Shown: positions 44,623 to 54,232, numbered from the stretch's first letter. The stretch is DNA of 64,000 bases from Nitrobacter sp051535235 (GCF_051535235.1 NZ_JBPPLZ010000011.1:7859-71858), one strand, 5' to 3'. Made by a program: numbers and translations. Notes: generated from the sequence alone by a model not told the origin.

Positions 44623-44713
44623 TGTGTCGCCGGTCGGTCTGTGACAGACGGACAGGTGAAGTCGAGGAATTTTCACTGCCAATTGTCACTGCCACGCGTC
44701 GGAGACCATCGCG

Positions 44714-45913
44714 ATGAACATCCACGAGTACCAGGCCAAGGCGTTGCTGCGCGAATTCGGCGTGCCGGTCTCGCGCGGGGTTCCGGTGCTGAAGGCATCG
44801 GAAGCCGAGGCGGCGGCGAACACGCTGGGCGGCCCGGTCTGGGTGGTGAAAAGCCAGATCCATGCAGGCGGCCGCGGCAAGGGCAAGTTCAGGGAAGCCT
44901 CCGCTGGAGACAAAGGCGGCGTCCGTCTTGCCAAATCTGTCGCTGAGGTCAGCGAATACGCCGGGCAGATGCTCGGAGCAACGCTGGTCACAGCGCAGAC
45001 CGGCCCCGCCGGCAAACGGGTCAACCGTCTCTACATCGAGGAAGGCTCCGACATCGATAAGGAGTTCTACCTCTCGGCGCTGGTCGACCGCGAGACCTCG
45101 CGGGTCGCGTTCGTGGTCTCCACCGAGGGCGGCGTGAATATCGAGGACGTCGCCCATAAAACGCCCGAGAAGATCGTGACCTTCTCGATCGATCCGGCCA
45201 CCGGCGTCATGGCCCATCACGGCCGCACCACTGCCAAGGCGCTGGGCCTCACCGGCGACCTCGCCAAGCAGGCGGACAGACTGGTAACGCAGCTTTACGC
45301 CGCCTTCATCGCCAAGGACATGGCGCTTCTGGAGATCAACCCGCTGGTCGTCACCAGGCAAGGTGAACTGCGCGTGCTCGACGCCAAGGTGTCGTTCGAC
45401 GGCAATGCGATGTTCCGCCATTCCGACGTGCTGGCGCTGCGCGACGAGACCGAGGAGGATCCCAAGGAAATCGAGGCGTCGCGCTTCGATCTGAGCTATG
45501 TCGCGCTCGACGGACAGATCGGCTGCATGGTCAACGGCGCCGGCCTTGCGATGGCGACCATGGATATCATCAAGCTCTACGGCATGGCGCCTGCGAACTT
45601 CCTCGACGTCGGCGGCGGCGCCACCAAGGACAAGGTCGCGGCCGCCTTCAAGATCATTACCGCCGATCCGAACGTGAAAGGCATCCTGGTCAACATCTTC
45701 GGCGGCATCATGAAATGCGACGTCATTGCCGACGGCGTCGTCGCTGCGGTGAAGCAGGTCGGCCTCAATGTCCCGCTGGTGGTTCGCCTCGAAGGCACCA
45801 ATGTCGACGCCGGCAAGAAGATCATCCGCGAGTCCGGCCTCAACGTGCTGTCCGCCGACGATCTCGACGATGCCGCGCAGAAGATCGTCAAGGCCGTGAA
45901 GGGGGTCGGGTAA
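44714..45913 (+). CDS. sucC: Succinyl-CoA synthetase beta subunit
   Basis: This 399-residue ATP-grasp subunit opens MNIHEYQAKALLREFGVPVS, then WVVKSQIHAGGRGKGK, EINPLVVT, GCMVNGAGLAMATMDIIKLY and NIFGGIMKCDVIADGVV. It binds the nucleotide and succinate in the step succinyl-CoA to succinate of the TCA cycle. SucD starts at the base after its stop, so the subunits are translated together. Confidence 0.98.
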   Translation: MNIHEYQAKALLREFGVPVSRGVPVLKASEAEAAANTLGGPVWVVKSQIHAGGRGKGKFREASAGDKGGVRLAKSVAEVSEYAGQMLGATLVTAQTGPAGKRVNRLYIEEGSDIDKEFYLSALVDRETSRVAFVVSTEGGVNIEDVAHKTPEKIVTFSIDPATGVMAHHGRTTAKALGLTGDLAKQADRLVTQLYAAFIAKDMALLEINPLVVTRQGELRVLDAKVSFDGNAMFRHSDVLALRDETEEDPKEIEASRFDLSYVALDGQIGCMVNGAGLAMATMDIIKLYGMAPANFLDVGGGATKDKVAAAFKIITADPNVKGILVNIFGGIMKCDVIADGVVAAVKQVGLNVPLVVRLEGTNVDAGKKIIRESGLNVLSADDLDDAAQKIVKAVKGVG

Positions 45914-46798
45914 ATGTCCGTTCTGATCGACAGGAACACAAAGGTCATCTGCCAGGGCTTCACCGGCAAGAACGGCACGTTTCATTCCGAGGCCGCCATC
46001 GCCTACGGCACCAAGATGGTCGGCGGCACCTCGCCGGGCAAAGGCGGCAGCAAGCACCTCGACCTGCCGGTGTTCGACACCGTCCGCGAAGCGCGCGAGG
46101 CGACCGGCGCCGACGCCAGCGTGATCTACGTTCCGCCGCAGGGCGCGGCGGACGCGATCTGCGAGGCGATCGACGCCGAGACTCCGCTGATCGTCTGCAT
46201 CACCGAGGGCATTCCGGTGCTGGACATGGTGCGGGTCAAGCGGTCGCTGTCGGGATCGAAGTCGCGGCTGATCGGGCCGAATTGTCCGGGCGTCGTCACC
46301 GCCGGCGAATGCAAGATCGGCATCATGCCGGCCAACATCTTCAAGCCGGGCCATGTCGGCATCGTCTCCCGCTCGGGCACGCTGACTTATGAGGCGGTAT
46401 TTCAGACCAGCCAGGAAGGTCTGGGGCAAACAACCGCGGTCGGCATCGGCGGCGACCCGGTCAAGGGCACCGAATTCATCGACGTGCTGGAGATGTTTCT
46501 CGCCGATCCCAAGACCACATCGATCGTGATGATCGGCGAGATCGGCGGTTCGGCCGAGGAAGACGCCGCCCAGTTTCTCATCGACGAAGCCAGACGCGGC
46601 CGCAGCAAGCCTGTGGTCGGCTTCATCGCCGGCGTCACCGCGCCGCCCGGCCGCCGCATGGGCCATGCCGGCGCCATCATCTCCGGCGGCAAGGGCGACG
46701 CCGCGTCCAAGACCGCCGCCATGGAAGCCGCCGGCATTATCGTCTCGCCGTCCCCGGCGCGACTCGGAAAGACTCTTGTCGAAAAGTTGAGGTCATGA
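45914..46798 (+). CDS. sucD: Succinyl-CoA synthetase alpha subunit
   Basis: This 294-residue subunit has the CoA-binding Rossmann domain (VICQGFTGKNGTFHSEAAIA), IGPNCPGVVTAGECKIGIMP, the SRSGTLTYEAVFQT loop and the phosphorylated His251 in RRMGHAGAIISGGKG. It forms the heterodimer with SucC and carries the phosphohistidine intermediate. It starts directly after the sucC stop. A palindrome (46866-46882) lies in the 134-base gap to sucA and may mark the control region of the next unit. Confidence 0.98.
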   Translation: MSVLIDRNTKVICQGFTGKNGTFHSEAAIAYGTKMVGGTSPGKGGSKHLDLPVFDTVREAREATGADASVIYVPPQGAADAICEAIDAETPLIVCITEGIPVLDMVRVKRSLSGSKSRLIGPNCPGVVTAGECKIGIMPANIFKPGHVGIVSRSGTLTYEAVFQTSQEGLGQTTAVGIGGDPVKGTEFIDVLEMFLADPKTTSIVMIGEIGGSAEEDAAQFLIDEARRGRSKPVVGFIAGVTAPPGRRMGHAGAIISGGKGDAASKTAAMEAAGIIVSPSPARLGKTLVEKLRS

Positions 46799-46865
46799 TT
46801 CAAACTTTGGTTCTTTTCGGAGCGAAGTTCCACCCTAAATAAGGTAAAATATTCAAATTCGCGCT

Positions 46866-46882
46866 GATTCCGCCGCGGAATC
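46866..46882. promoter_or_regulatory. Palindrome upstream of sucA
   Basis: GATTCCGC and GCGGAATC are perfect arms around a single C, 50 bases before the sucA ATG. It lies after an AT-rich stretch (aataaggtaaaatattcaaa) that could hold a promoter. It could be an operator or a short hairpin; nothing decides between these. Confidence 0.4.
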
Positions 46883-46932
46883 GGCGAATGCGCCGTTGCT
46901 ATGCGCAAGACTGGAAATCGTCAGGACGCGAC

Positions 46933-49890
46933 ATGTCTCGCCAGAACGCGAATGCAGCATTTGCCCTTTCCTCGTTCCTGCACGGCCCGAATGCCTCCTA
47001 CATCGACGGTCTTTACGCCCGCTACGAAAAGGACCCCGCCTCGGTCGATGCCGAATGGCAGGAGTTTTTCAAAAGCCTGACGGACGCTCCCGAGGACGTC
47101 CGGAAGAACGCGGAAGGCCCGTCCTGGGAGAAGGCGAATTGGCCGCTCGCGCCGCAGGACGACCTCACCTCCGCGCTCGACGGTAACTGGGCCCAGGTCG
47201 AACAGGCCGTCGGCGCCAAGGTGCAGGCCAGGACACAGGCGAAAGATTCGGCGCTGGCCGGCGTCGAGGTCCACCAGGCCACCCGCGATTCGGTTCGTGC
47301 GCTGATGCTGATCCGGGCCTATCGCATGCGCGGTCATTTCCATGCCAGGCTCGATCCGCTCGGTCTCGACCCCGCGCGGGACCACGAAGAACTCGATCCT
47401 CGCGTCTACGGCTTCACCGACGCCGACATGGATCGCAAGATCTTTCTCGACCATGTTCTCGGCCTCGAATACGGCACGCTGCGCCAGATCGTGGCGATCT
47501 GCGAGCGCACCTACTGCCAGACGCTGGGCGTCGAGTTCATGCACATTTCGAACGGCGCGCAGAAAGGCTGGATCCAGGAGCGCATCGAGGGACCGGACAA
47601 GGAGATCAGCTTCACGCCGGAAGGCCGCCGCGCCATCCTCAAGAAACTCGTCGAGGCGGAAGGCTTCGAGAAGTTCTGCGACGTCAAGTTCACCGGCACC
47701 AAGCGTTTCGGTCTCGATGGCGCCGAATCGCTGATTCCGGCGCTGGAGCAGATCATCAAGCGAGGCGGCAATCTCGGCGTCAAGGAAATCGTGATCGGCA
47801 TGCCGCACCGCGGACGGCTGAACGTGCTGACGCAGGTGATGGGCAAGCCGCACCGCGCGCTGTTCCACGAATTCAAGGGCGGTTCGGTCAATCCCGACGC
47901 CGTGGAAGGCTCGGGCGACGTCAAGTATCACCTTGGCGCCTCAAGCGACCGCGAATTCGACAACAACCGGATCCACCTGTCGCTGACCGCCAACCCCTCG
48001 CACCTCGAGATCGTCGATCCGGTGGTGCTCGGCAAGGTGCGCGCCAAGCAGGATCAGCACGGCGACCCGCCCGACCAACGCAACTCGGTGCTGCCGCTCC
48101 TGATGCACGGCGACGCCGCTTTCGCGGGCCAGGGCGTCGTGGCGGAATGCTTTGCGCTGTCGGACCTCAAGGGCTACCGTACCGGCGGCTCGATCCACTT
48201 CATCGTCAACAACCAGATCGGCTTCACCACCTATCCGCGCTACTCGCGCTCATCGCCCTATCCGTCCGACGTCGCCAAGATGATCGAAGCGCCGATCTTC
48301 CACGTCAACGGCGACGATCCGGAAGCTGTGGTGTTCGCCGCCAAGGTAGCGACCGAATTCCGGCAGAAATTCCACAAGCCGGTCGTGATCGACATGTTCT
48401 GCTATCGCCGCCACGGTCACAACGAAGGCGACGAGCCGTCGTTCACCAACCCGACGATGTACCAGAAGATCGCCGCGCACCCTTCCACGCTCGAACTGTA
48501 CGCGAAGCGGCTGACCGCTGATGGCGTCATCACCGAGGGTGAAGTCGAGAAGCTGAAAGCCGACTGGCGCGCGCGGCTCGACGCCGAGTTCGAGGGCGGC
48601 ACCGGCTACAAGCCGAACAAGGCCGACTGGCTCGACGGCAAGTGGGCCGGCTTCAAGCTCGCCGACCAGGACGAGGAGCCGCGCCGAGGCGTCACCGGCG
48701 TCGACGTCACGACGCTGAAGGAGATCGGCCGCAGCATCACCCGCGTGCCGGACGGTTTCCGCGTGCATCGCACGGTGCAGCGCTTTCTCGAAAACCGCGC
48801 CAAGGCGATCGAGGGCGGCACCGGCATCGACTGGGCGACGGCGGAGGCGCTGGCGTTCTGCTCGCTGATGCTGGAGGGCCATAACGTCCGGCTGTCCGGC
48901 CAGGACAGCGAGCGCGGCACCTTCTCGCAACGGCATTCGGTATTGTTCGACCAGCAGGACGAAAGCCGCTACACGCCGTTCAACCATCTCGGCAAGGACC
49001 AGGGACGCTACGAAGTCATCAACTCGCTGCTGTCGGAAGAAGCGGTGCTCGGCTTCGAATACGGCTATTCGCTCGCCGAGCCCAATGCGCTCACGATGTG
49101 GGAAGCGCAGTTCGGCGACTTCGCCAACGGCGCGCAGGTGGTGTTCGATCAGTTCATCTCCGCCGGCGAACGCAAGTGGCTGCGCATGTCGGGTCTCGTC
49201 TGCATGCTGCCTCACGGCTATGAAGGCCAGGGACCGGAGCATTCGTCGGCGCGGCTGGAACGCTTCCTGCAGATGTGCGCGGAAGACAACATGCAGGTTG
49301 TCAACCTGACCACGCCGGCGAACCATTTCCATGCGCTGCGCCGGCAGTTGAAGCGCCAGATCCGCAAGCCGCTGATCATGATGACGCCGAAGTCGCTGCT
49401 GCGTCACAAGCGGGCGGTATCGCGCCTCGACGAGCTCGGCGCCGCGACCACGTTCCACCGCATCCTTTACGACGATGCGGCGATGCTGCCGGACCAGAAG
49501 ATCAAACTGGTGGACGACGACAATATCCGCCGCGTGGTACTGTGCTCCGGCAAGGTCTACTACGACCTCTACGAGGAACGCGAGAGGCGCAACGTCGACG
49601 ACGTCTACCTGTTGCGGATCGAACAGTTGTATCCGGTGCCGCTGAAGGCGCTGGTGCAGGTGCTCGGCAGCTTCAAGAACGCCGAAATCGTCTGGTGTCA
49701 GGAGGAGCCACGCAACATGGGTGCGTGGCACTTCATCGAACCCTACCTCGAATGGATTCTCAACCAGATCGGCGCACCCAACAGGCGCCCGCGTTATGCC
49801 GGCCGCGCCGCCTCCGCCGCTACCGCGACCGGATTGATGTCGAAGCATCTTGCGCAACTCAAGGCACTTCTCGAAGAAGCACTTGGATAA
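46933..49890 (+). CDS. sucA: 2-Oxoglutarate dehydrogenase E1 component
   Basis: This 985-residue thiamine-diphosphate enzyme has the E1o layout. The N-terminal helix is SFLHGPNASYIDGLYARYEK, followed by MLIRAYRMRGHFHARLDPLG, the His of MPHRGRLNVL, HLSLTANPSHLEIVDPVV and QNMGAWHFIEP-like EEPRNMGAWHFIEPYLEW near the end. It decarboxylates 2-oxoglutarate and passes the succinyl group to the lipoyl domain of OdhB. The ATG at 46933 is chosen; the extra 15 residues from an ATG at 46888 lie outside the conserved protein. OdhB starts 192 bases further on, with repeat sequence in the gap. Confidence 0.98.
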   Translation: MSRQNANAAFALSSFLHGPNASYIDGLYARYEKDPASVDAEWQEFFKSLTDAPEDVRKNAEGPSWEKANWPLAPQDDLTSALDGNWAQVEQAVGAKVQARTQAKDSALAGVEVHQATRDSVRALMLIRAYRMRGHFHARLDPLGLDPARDHEELDPRVYGFTDADMDRKIFLDHVLGLEYGTLRQIVAICERTYCQTLGVEFMHISNGAQKGWIQERIEGPDKEISFTPEGRRAILKKLVEAEGFEKFCDVKFTGTKRFGLDGAESLIPALEQIIKRGGNLGVKEIVIGMPHRGRLNVLTQVMGKPHRALFHEFKGGSVNPDAVEGSGDVKYHLGASSDREFDNNRIHLSLTANPSHLEIVDPVVLGKVRAKQDQHGDPPDQRNSVLPLLMHGDAAFAGQGVVAECFALSDLKGYRTGGSIHFIVNNQIGFTTYPRYSRSSPYPSDVAKMIEAPIFHVNGDDPEAVVFAAKVATEFRQKFHKPVVIDMFCYRRHGHNEGDEPSFTNPTMYQKIAAHPSTLELYAKRLTADGVITEGEVEKLKADWRARLDAEFEGGTGYKPNKADWLDGKWAGFKLADQDEEPRRGVTGVDVTTLKEIGRSITRVPDGFRVHRTVQRFLENRAKAIEGGTGIDWATAEALAFCSLMLEGHNVRLSGQDSERGTFSQRHSVLFDQQDESRYTPFNHLGKDQGRYEVINSLLSEEAVLGFEYGYSLAEPNALTMWEAQFGDFANGAQVVFDQFISAGERKWLRMSGLVCMLPHGYEGQGPEHSSARLERFLQMCAEDNMQVVNLTTPANHFHALRRQLKRQIRKPLIMMTPKSLLRHKRAVSRLDELGAATTFHRILYDDAAMLPDQKIKLVDDDNIRRVVLCSGKVYYDLYEERERRNVDDVYLLRIEQLYPVPLKALVQVLGSFKNAEIVWCQEEPRNMGAWHFIEPYLEWILNQIGAPNRRPRYAGRAASAATATGLMSKHLAQLKALLEEALG

Positions 49891-49904
49891 TAAATTGCGT
49901 TGTC

Positions 49905-49971
49905 ATGCCCGGTGCGCCATCAAGCTTGCGCAGATTGCGTCAGCCTGTCTGCGATGCCGGGTATCTACGGC
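49905..49971. repeat. Degenerate atgcccgg repeat after sucA
   Basis: The words atgcccggtgcgcc and gcgatgccgggtatc form an imperfect inverted pair. It resembles the hairpin at 32544-32566 and lies in the sucA-odhB gap. Confidence 0.5.
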
Positions 49972-50082
49972 TCTGCATCGCACTCAAGACGCGGGTATCG
50001 AGATAAGCCAGCGAAGCGACGCCGCGCTTCGGACGGATATAACCGGCCATGACCGGCGGAGGATTTAGGAAGGGCTGCTCAC

Positions 50083-51387
50083 ATGACTGAGATACGCGTT
50101 CCGACGCTCGGCGAATCGGTAACCGAGGCCACCATCGGCAAATGGTTCAAGAAGACCGGTGACACTGTCGCCGTCGACGAACCTCTCGTCGAACTCGAAA
50201 CCGACAAGGTGACCATCGAAGTGCCCGCGCCTTCCGCCGGCACGCTCGGCGAGATCGTCGCCAGGGACGGCGAGACGGTCGCCGTCGGCGCGTTGCTTGG
50301 ACAGATAGCCGAAGGCGGCGCACCGGTAAAACCCGCGGCGGCCAAGGCATCGGCAAGCGTCGCGCCTGAAAGCGCAACCGGACGTCCGGACCTCAAGTCC
50401 GACACCACGAAACCGATCAATGCCGGCCCGGAAGAGCCGCGGCCCAAGCCGGAAACATCAGCGACGGAAACCTCAGCGCCCTCCGACGCGCCGCTCGCGC
50501 CTTCGGTCCGCAAACTCTCCGCCGAGAGCGGTGTCGACGCTTCCACGGTGCCGGGTTCGGGCAGGGACGGCCGCGTCACCAAGGGCGACATGCTGGCCGC
50601 GATCGAGAGAGCGGCATCGGCGCCGACCCCGGTCAACCAGCCGGCCGCCGCGGTTCAGCTCCGCGCGCCCTCACCTCCCGACGACGCCGCGCGCGAGGAG
50701 CGCGTGAAGATGACACGTTTGCGCCAGACCATCGCGCGCCGCCTCAAGGAAGTGCAGAATACCGCGGCGATGCTGACGACCTTCAACGAGGTCGACATGA
50801 CCAGCGTCATGGCGTTGCGCGCGCACTACAAAGAGGTGTTCGAGAAAAAGCACGGCTCCAAGCTCGGCTTCATGGGCTTCTTCACGAAAGCCTGCGTTCA
50901 GGCGCTGAAGGACATTCCCGCCGTCAATGCCGAAATCGACGGCACCGACCTGATCTACAAGAATTACTATCATATTGGCGTCGCGGTCGGCACCGACAAG
51001 GGTCTCGTCGTGCCTGTCGTGCGCGACTGCGACCGCAAGTCGATCGCCGAGATCGAGAAGAGCATCGCCGATTACGGCCGCCGCGCCCGCGATGGCCAGC
51101 TCAAGATCGAGGAGATGCAGGGCGGCACCTTCACCATCACCAACGGCGGCATCTATGGCTCGTTGATGTCGACGCCGATCCTGAACGCGCCGCAAGCCGG
51201 GATCCTTGGCATGCACAAGATTCAGGAACGTCCGATGGCGATCGGCGGCAAGGTCGAAATCCGCCCGATGATGTATCTCGCGCTCTCCTATGATCACCGC
51301 GTCATCGACGGCAAGGAGGCCGTCACCTTCCTCGTGCGCGTCAAGGAATCGCTCGAAGATCCGGCCCGACTGGTGCTGGATTTGTAG
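50083..51387 (+). CDS. odhB: 2-Oxoglutarate dehydrogenase E2 (dihydrolipoyl succinyltransferase)
   Basis: This 434-residue E2 has one lipoyl domain with Lys42 in ELETDKVTIEVPAP, an Ala/Pro-rich linker (about 85-135) and a peripheral-subunit-binding domain (APSVRKLSAESGVDASTVPG, about 142-161). The catalytic domain ends with SYDHRVIDGKEA carrying His405 and Asp409. It transfers succinyl groups to CoA in the 2-oxoglutarate dehydrogenase complex. The next genes are an orphan of unknown function, then lpd; in relatives I recall an SDR gene between odhB and lpd. Confidence 0.98.
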   Translation: MTEIRVPTLGESVTEATIGKWFKKTGDTVAVDEPLVELETDKVTIEVPAPSAGTLGEIVARDGETVAVGALLGQIAEGGAPVKPAAAKASASVAPESATGRPDLKSDTTKPINAGPEEPRPKPETSATETSAPSDAPLAPSVRKLSAESGVDASTVPGSGRDGRVTKGDMLAAIERAASAPTPVNQPAAAVQLRAPSPPDDAAREERVKMTRLRQTIARRLKEVQNTAAMLTTFNEVDMTSVMALRAHYKEVFEKKHGSKLGFMGFFTKACVQALKDIPAVNAEIDGTDLIYKNYYHIGVAVGTDKGLVVPVVRDCDRKSIAEIEKSIADYGRRARDGQLKIEEMQGGTFTITNGGIYGSLMSTPILNAPQAGILGMHKIQERPMAIGGKVEIRPMMYLALSYDHRVIDGKEAVTFLVRVKESLEDPARLVLDL

Positions 51388-51408
51388 TGCAGGCTAGAAA
51401 GAACCCAC

Positions 51409-51909
51409 ATGACGCAAATCCTGCTGAAGTCCGATACCAAAACCACCGAGTTCGGTCATTTGACCTCGATTGATCTGGAGTTGAATGCGATCATTTTAGA
51501 ACTGGTTTACCTGGCTTGTCTGAGCTTTGAGCACGGGCCATCCGCCGCACATATTTACGTCTCCGAATACGGCGGCGAAGTTAAAAGCATTGCCTGTGAA
51601 AATCCCTTCAATGCTCTGGGATCTTTCGAAAACGTCTCGAAAAAGTCAGCGGACTGGGTCCTGTCGCGAGCGCTGTTCTACCATGATAACCAGAGGCGAC
51701 GAGCGAAGGCCGATCAGGAAAACGCGAAAGCTGAAGAAAAGCATCAACCAGCGATCGAAAAAAAGCTCGGCAACCTCGACAAGGCGCACGCTTTGAGACG
51801 AAAGCTGATCACTGACGGAGCCGATCCCGACGAGGTCAACCGACTGGTCGGCGGATTGCTCTTCGACCAGCGCGCAAAATTGCTCACCGTACCGGACCCA
51901 ACGGATTGA
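51409..51909 (+). CDS. Orphan protein of unknown function between odhB and lpd
   Basis: This 166-residue protein is not recognised. Its first half is hydrophobic and mixed (LELNAIILELVYLACLSFEH), and it then has a Lys/Glu/Arg-rich helical region, RRRAKADQENAKAEEKHQPA, and a charged C-terminus. No signal peptide or clear membrane helix is seen. Base composition and codon use are visibly AT-richer than odhB and lpd (for example att, aaa, gat), pointing to transfer. It begins 22 bases after the odhB stop inside a housekeeping operon, so it is probably expressed with the complex. Confidence 0.7.
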   Translation: MTQILLKSDTKTTEFGHLTSIDLELNAIILELVYLACLSFEHGPSAAHIYVSEYGGEVKSIACENPFNALGSFENVSKKSADWVLSRALFYHDNQRRRAKADQENAKAEEKHQPAIEKKLGNLDKAHALRRKLITDGADPDEVNRLVGGLLFDQRAKLLTVPDPTD

Positions 51910-51929
51910 GAAGCATAATTGAAATCGAG

Positions 51930-52055
51930 CAGTTTCGAGCTTCGTATCCGCCGCAGTTCGGTGGCGCCGCGGACAAAACCGCCAACGCCCTCGTCTGGCT
52001 GTTGTCCGACGAAGCCGCCTATATCGCTGACATGATTGAAACGACAGGATTGCGG
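51930..52055 (+). pseudogene. Apparent 3' remnant of an SDR gene
   Basis: The frame at about 51945-52055 reads PPQFGGAADKTANALVWLLSDEAAYIADMIETTG in two parts: PPQFGGAADKTANALVW and LLSDEAAYIADMIETTG. The ADxxNALVWLLSDEAAYI core is the usual C-terminal helix of classical SDRs before the final glycine-rich strand. There is no start, no cofactor motif and no catalytic Tyr-Lys, and only about 35 codons remain. It runs almost up to the lpd ATG. I read it as the tail of an SDR gene displaced by the orphan gene, supported by motif only. Confidence 0.5.
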
Positions 52056-52057
52056 CC

Positions 52058-53461
52058 ATGGCTTCTTACGACCTCATCGTTATCGGCACCGGCCCCGGCG
52101 GCTACGTCTGCGCCATTCGCGCCGCGCAACTCGGCATGAAGGTCGCCGTGGTCGAGAAAAATCCAACGCTCGGCGGCACCTGCCTCAATGTCGGCTGCAT
52201 GCCGTCGAAGGCGCTGCTGTACGCCTCCGAAACCTTCGAGGAAGCAGGACACTCGTTCGCGAAAATGGGCATCGGCGTCGACGCGCCGAAGCTCGACCTG
52301 CCGGCGATGATGAATTTCAAGCAGCAGGGCATCGACGGAAACGTCAAGGGCGTCGAATACCTGATGAAGAAAAACAAGATCGACGTCATCGGCGGCACCG
52401 GCAGGATTCTCGCCGCCGGCAAGGTCGAGGTATCAGGCGTCGACGGCAAAAAACAGACCGTTGAAACAAGGAACATCGTCATCGCCACCGGCTCCGGCGT
52501 CGCCAAGCTCAAGGGTATCGAGATCGACGAGAAGCGCATCGTGTCCTCGACCGGCGCATTGTCTCTTGAGAAAGTGCCGGGAAAACTTCTGGTCATCGGC
52601 GCGGGCGTGATCGGTCTCGAACTCGGGTCGGTGTGGCGTCGCCTGGGCGCGCAGGTGACGGTGGTGGAATTTCTCGACCGTATCCTGCCCGGCATGGACG
52701 GCGAGATCGCGAGGCAATTCCAGCGCATCCTCGAGAAGCAGGGCTTTGCGTTCAGGCTCGGCGCCAAGGTCACCGGCGTCGACTCGTCAGGCAAGGCGCT
52801 GGCGGCCCGGGTCGAGCCCGCCGCGGGCGGCGCGGCCGAGACGATCGAGGCCGACGTCGTACTCGTTTGCATCGGCCGCACGCCCTACACCGACGGCCTC
52901 GGCCTGAAGGAAGCGGGCGTCGCGCTGGACGATCGCGGGCGTGTGGAAATCGACGCGCATTTTTCGACCAGCGTGAAAGGGATTTACGCCATCGGCGACG
53001 TCGTGAGAGGTCCGATGCTGGCGCACAAGGCCGAGGACGAGGGCGTCGCCTGTGCCGAAATTCTCGCCGGCCAGGCCGGCCACGTGAACTACGACGTCAT
53101 TCCCGGCGTGGTCTACACCACGCCCGAGGTCTCATCGGTCGGCAAGACCGAGGAAGAACTGAAGCAGGCCGGCACGGTCTATACCGTCGGCAAGTTTCCG
53201 TTCACGGCCAACGGACGCTCCAAGGTCAACCAGACCACCGACGGCTTTGTAAAGATTCTGGCGGATGCGAAAACCGACCGCGTGCTCGGCGTTCACATCG
53301 TCGGCCGCGAGGCCGGCGAAATGATCCACGAAGCCTGCGTATTGATGGAGTTCGGCGGCTCGGCGGAAGATCTCGCCCGCACCTGCCACGCCCACCCGAC
53401 GCGATCGGAAGCTGTCAAGGAAGCCGCCCTCGCCGTCGGCAAACGCGCCATCCACATGTAA
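52058..53461 (+). CDS. lpd: Dihydrolipoyl dehydrogenase (E3)
   Basis: This 467-residue flavoprotein has the FAD motif VIGTGPGGYVCAIRAAQLG and the redox disulfide Cys42/Cys47 in GGTCLNVGCMPSKALL. The NAD motif VIGAGVIGLELGSVWRRLGA follows, then YAIGDVVRGPMLAHKAEDEG and the catalytic His-Glu pair in CHAHPTRSEAVKEA. It reoxidises dihydrolipoyl groups of the 2-oxoglutarate dehydrogenase complex with NAD. It closes the TCA block. The ATG at 52058 follows the SDR remnant and an orphan gene rather than odhB directly. Confidence 0.98.
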   Translation: MASYDLIVIGTGPGGYVCAIRAAQLGMKVAVVEKNPTLGGTCLNVGCMPSKALLYASETFEEAGHSFAKMGIGVDAPKLDLPAMMNFKQQGIDGNVKGVEYLMKKNKIDVIGGTGRILAAGKVEVSGVDGKKQTVETRNIVIATGSGVAKLKGIEIDEKRIVSSTGALSLEKVPGKLLVIGAGVIGLELGSVWRRLGAQVTVVEFLDRILPGMDGEIARQFQRILEKQGFAFRLGAKVTGVDSSGKALAARVEPAAGGAAETIEADVVLVCIGRTPYTDGLGLKEAGVALDDRGRVEIDAHFSTSVKGIYAIGDVVRGPMLAHKAEDEGVACAEILAGQAGHVNYDVIPGVVYTTPEVSSVGKTEEELKQAGTVYTVGKFPFTANGRSKVNQTTDGFVKILADAKTDRVLGVHIVGREAGEMIHEACVLMEFGGSAEDLARTCHAHPTRSEAVKEAALAVGKRAIHM

Positions 53462-53520
53462 CTCTGTTCCGGGGCAAGCCAACACGAGGCGCGCCCGAGA
53501 TAAACACATAAATCTGCTCG

Positions 53521-54117
53521 TCAGTGTCCCAGCAGATGCAAGGCGTGCGGGGCGAACATCCCGATCGCTGTGATTCCAATCCCCGCCAGCGCCAGCAGTC
53601 CCGATATCCAGGCCAGCACGATCATGCCGGTGATGATCGCGGCCGATGCCAGCACGATCGCGATCTGGAACGCGGCGGACGCCAACTCGAAGTGATGATA
53701 TTTCGCCATCGCGAGGTCGCGTGCGTCCTCGGCGTGTTTGGCGCGCTCGGCAAGTTGATCCTGCCCCTCCCCGGTGCTCGGGTCGGAACGATAATGCGCC
53801 GCGGTCTTCTGCCAGTCGTCGATCTGCTTCTGCAGCGCAGCCCTGGTCGCATCATCCGCCGCGAGCCGGAGGCTGAGCCTGGCCTGGTCGGCCTGGGTCT
53901 GGACCACGGTGCGGCGGATGCTCTTGGCCTGGAAAAAGGCCCAGAGGTTGGAGGACTCCACGTTCTTGCTGATCGATTCGGTCTGCGCGCCTTTACCCAG
54001 CGTCTCGGACAGAGCGAGGCAGAGCGCGATGACGGCGATCAGGAGCGCAATCTTCTTGTTTTCTCCTGACGCATGATGCGTATGCTCGGCGTGCTCCATG
54101 CTTTCGTGCGCGCTCAT
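53521..54117 (-). CDS. DUF4337 family membrane protein
   Basis: This 198-residue protein has an acidic, His-rich start (MSAHESMEHAEHTHHASGEN). A membrane helix follows (KIALLIAVIALCLALSETLG), then a long charged helical region (about 45-140) and two C-terminal helices (AAFQIAIVLASAAIITGMIV and LAWISGLLALAGIGITAIGM). This is the DUF4337 arrangement, with the typical NLWAFFQAKSIRRTV segment. No function is established. It lies downstream of xerC's stop on the same strand's far side, convergent with lpd. Confidence 0.85.
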   Translation of the reverse strand: MSAHESMEHAEHTHHASGENKKIALLIAVIALCLALSETLGKGAQTESISKNVESSNLWAFFQAKSIRRTVVQTQADQARLSLRLAADDATRAALQKQIDDWQKTAAHYRSDPSTGEGQDQLAERAKHAEDARDLAMAKYHHFELASAAFQIAIVLASAAIITGMIVLAWISGLLALAGIGITAIGMFAPHALHLLGH

Positions 54118-54232
54118 TGTCCTCTCCCGCAGCGGTTAGACAGTCCACGATTGACCTCTGGCTTTTCCCGCGCAAGTGGCCAACCGGAGTATTGGTGAGA
54201 ATGTCCGCCGGCAATTTCGTGGCGCAAGGGGA

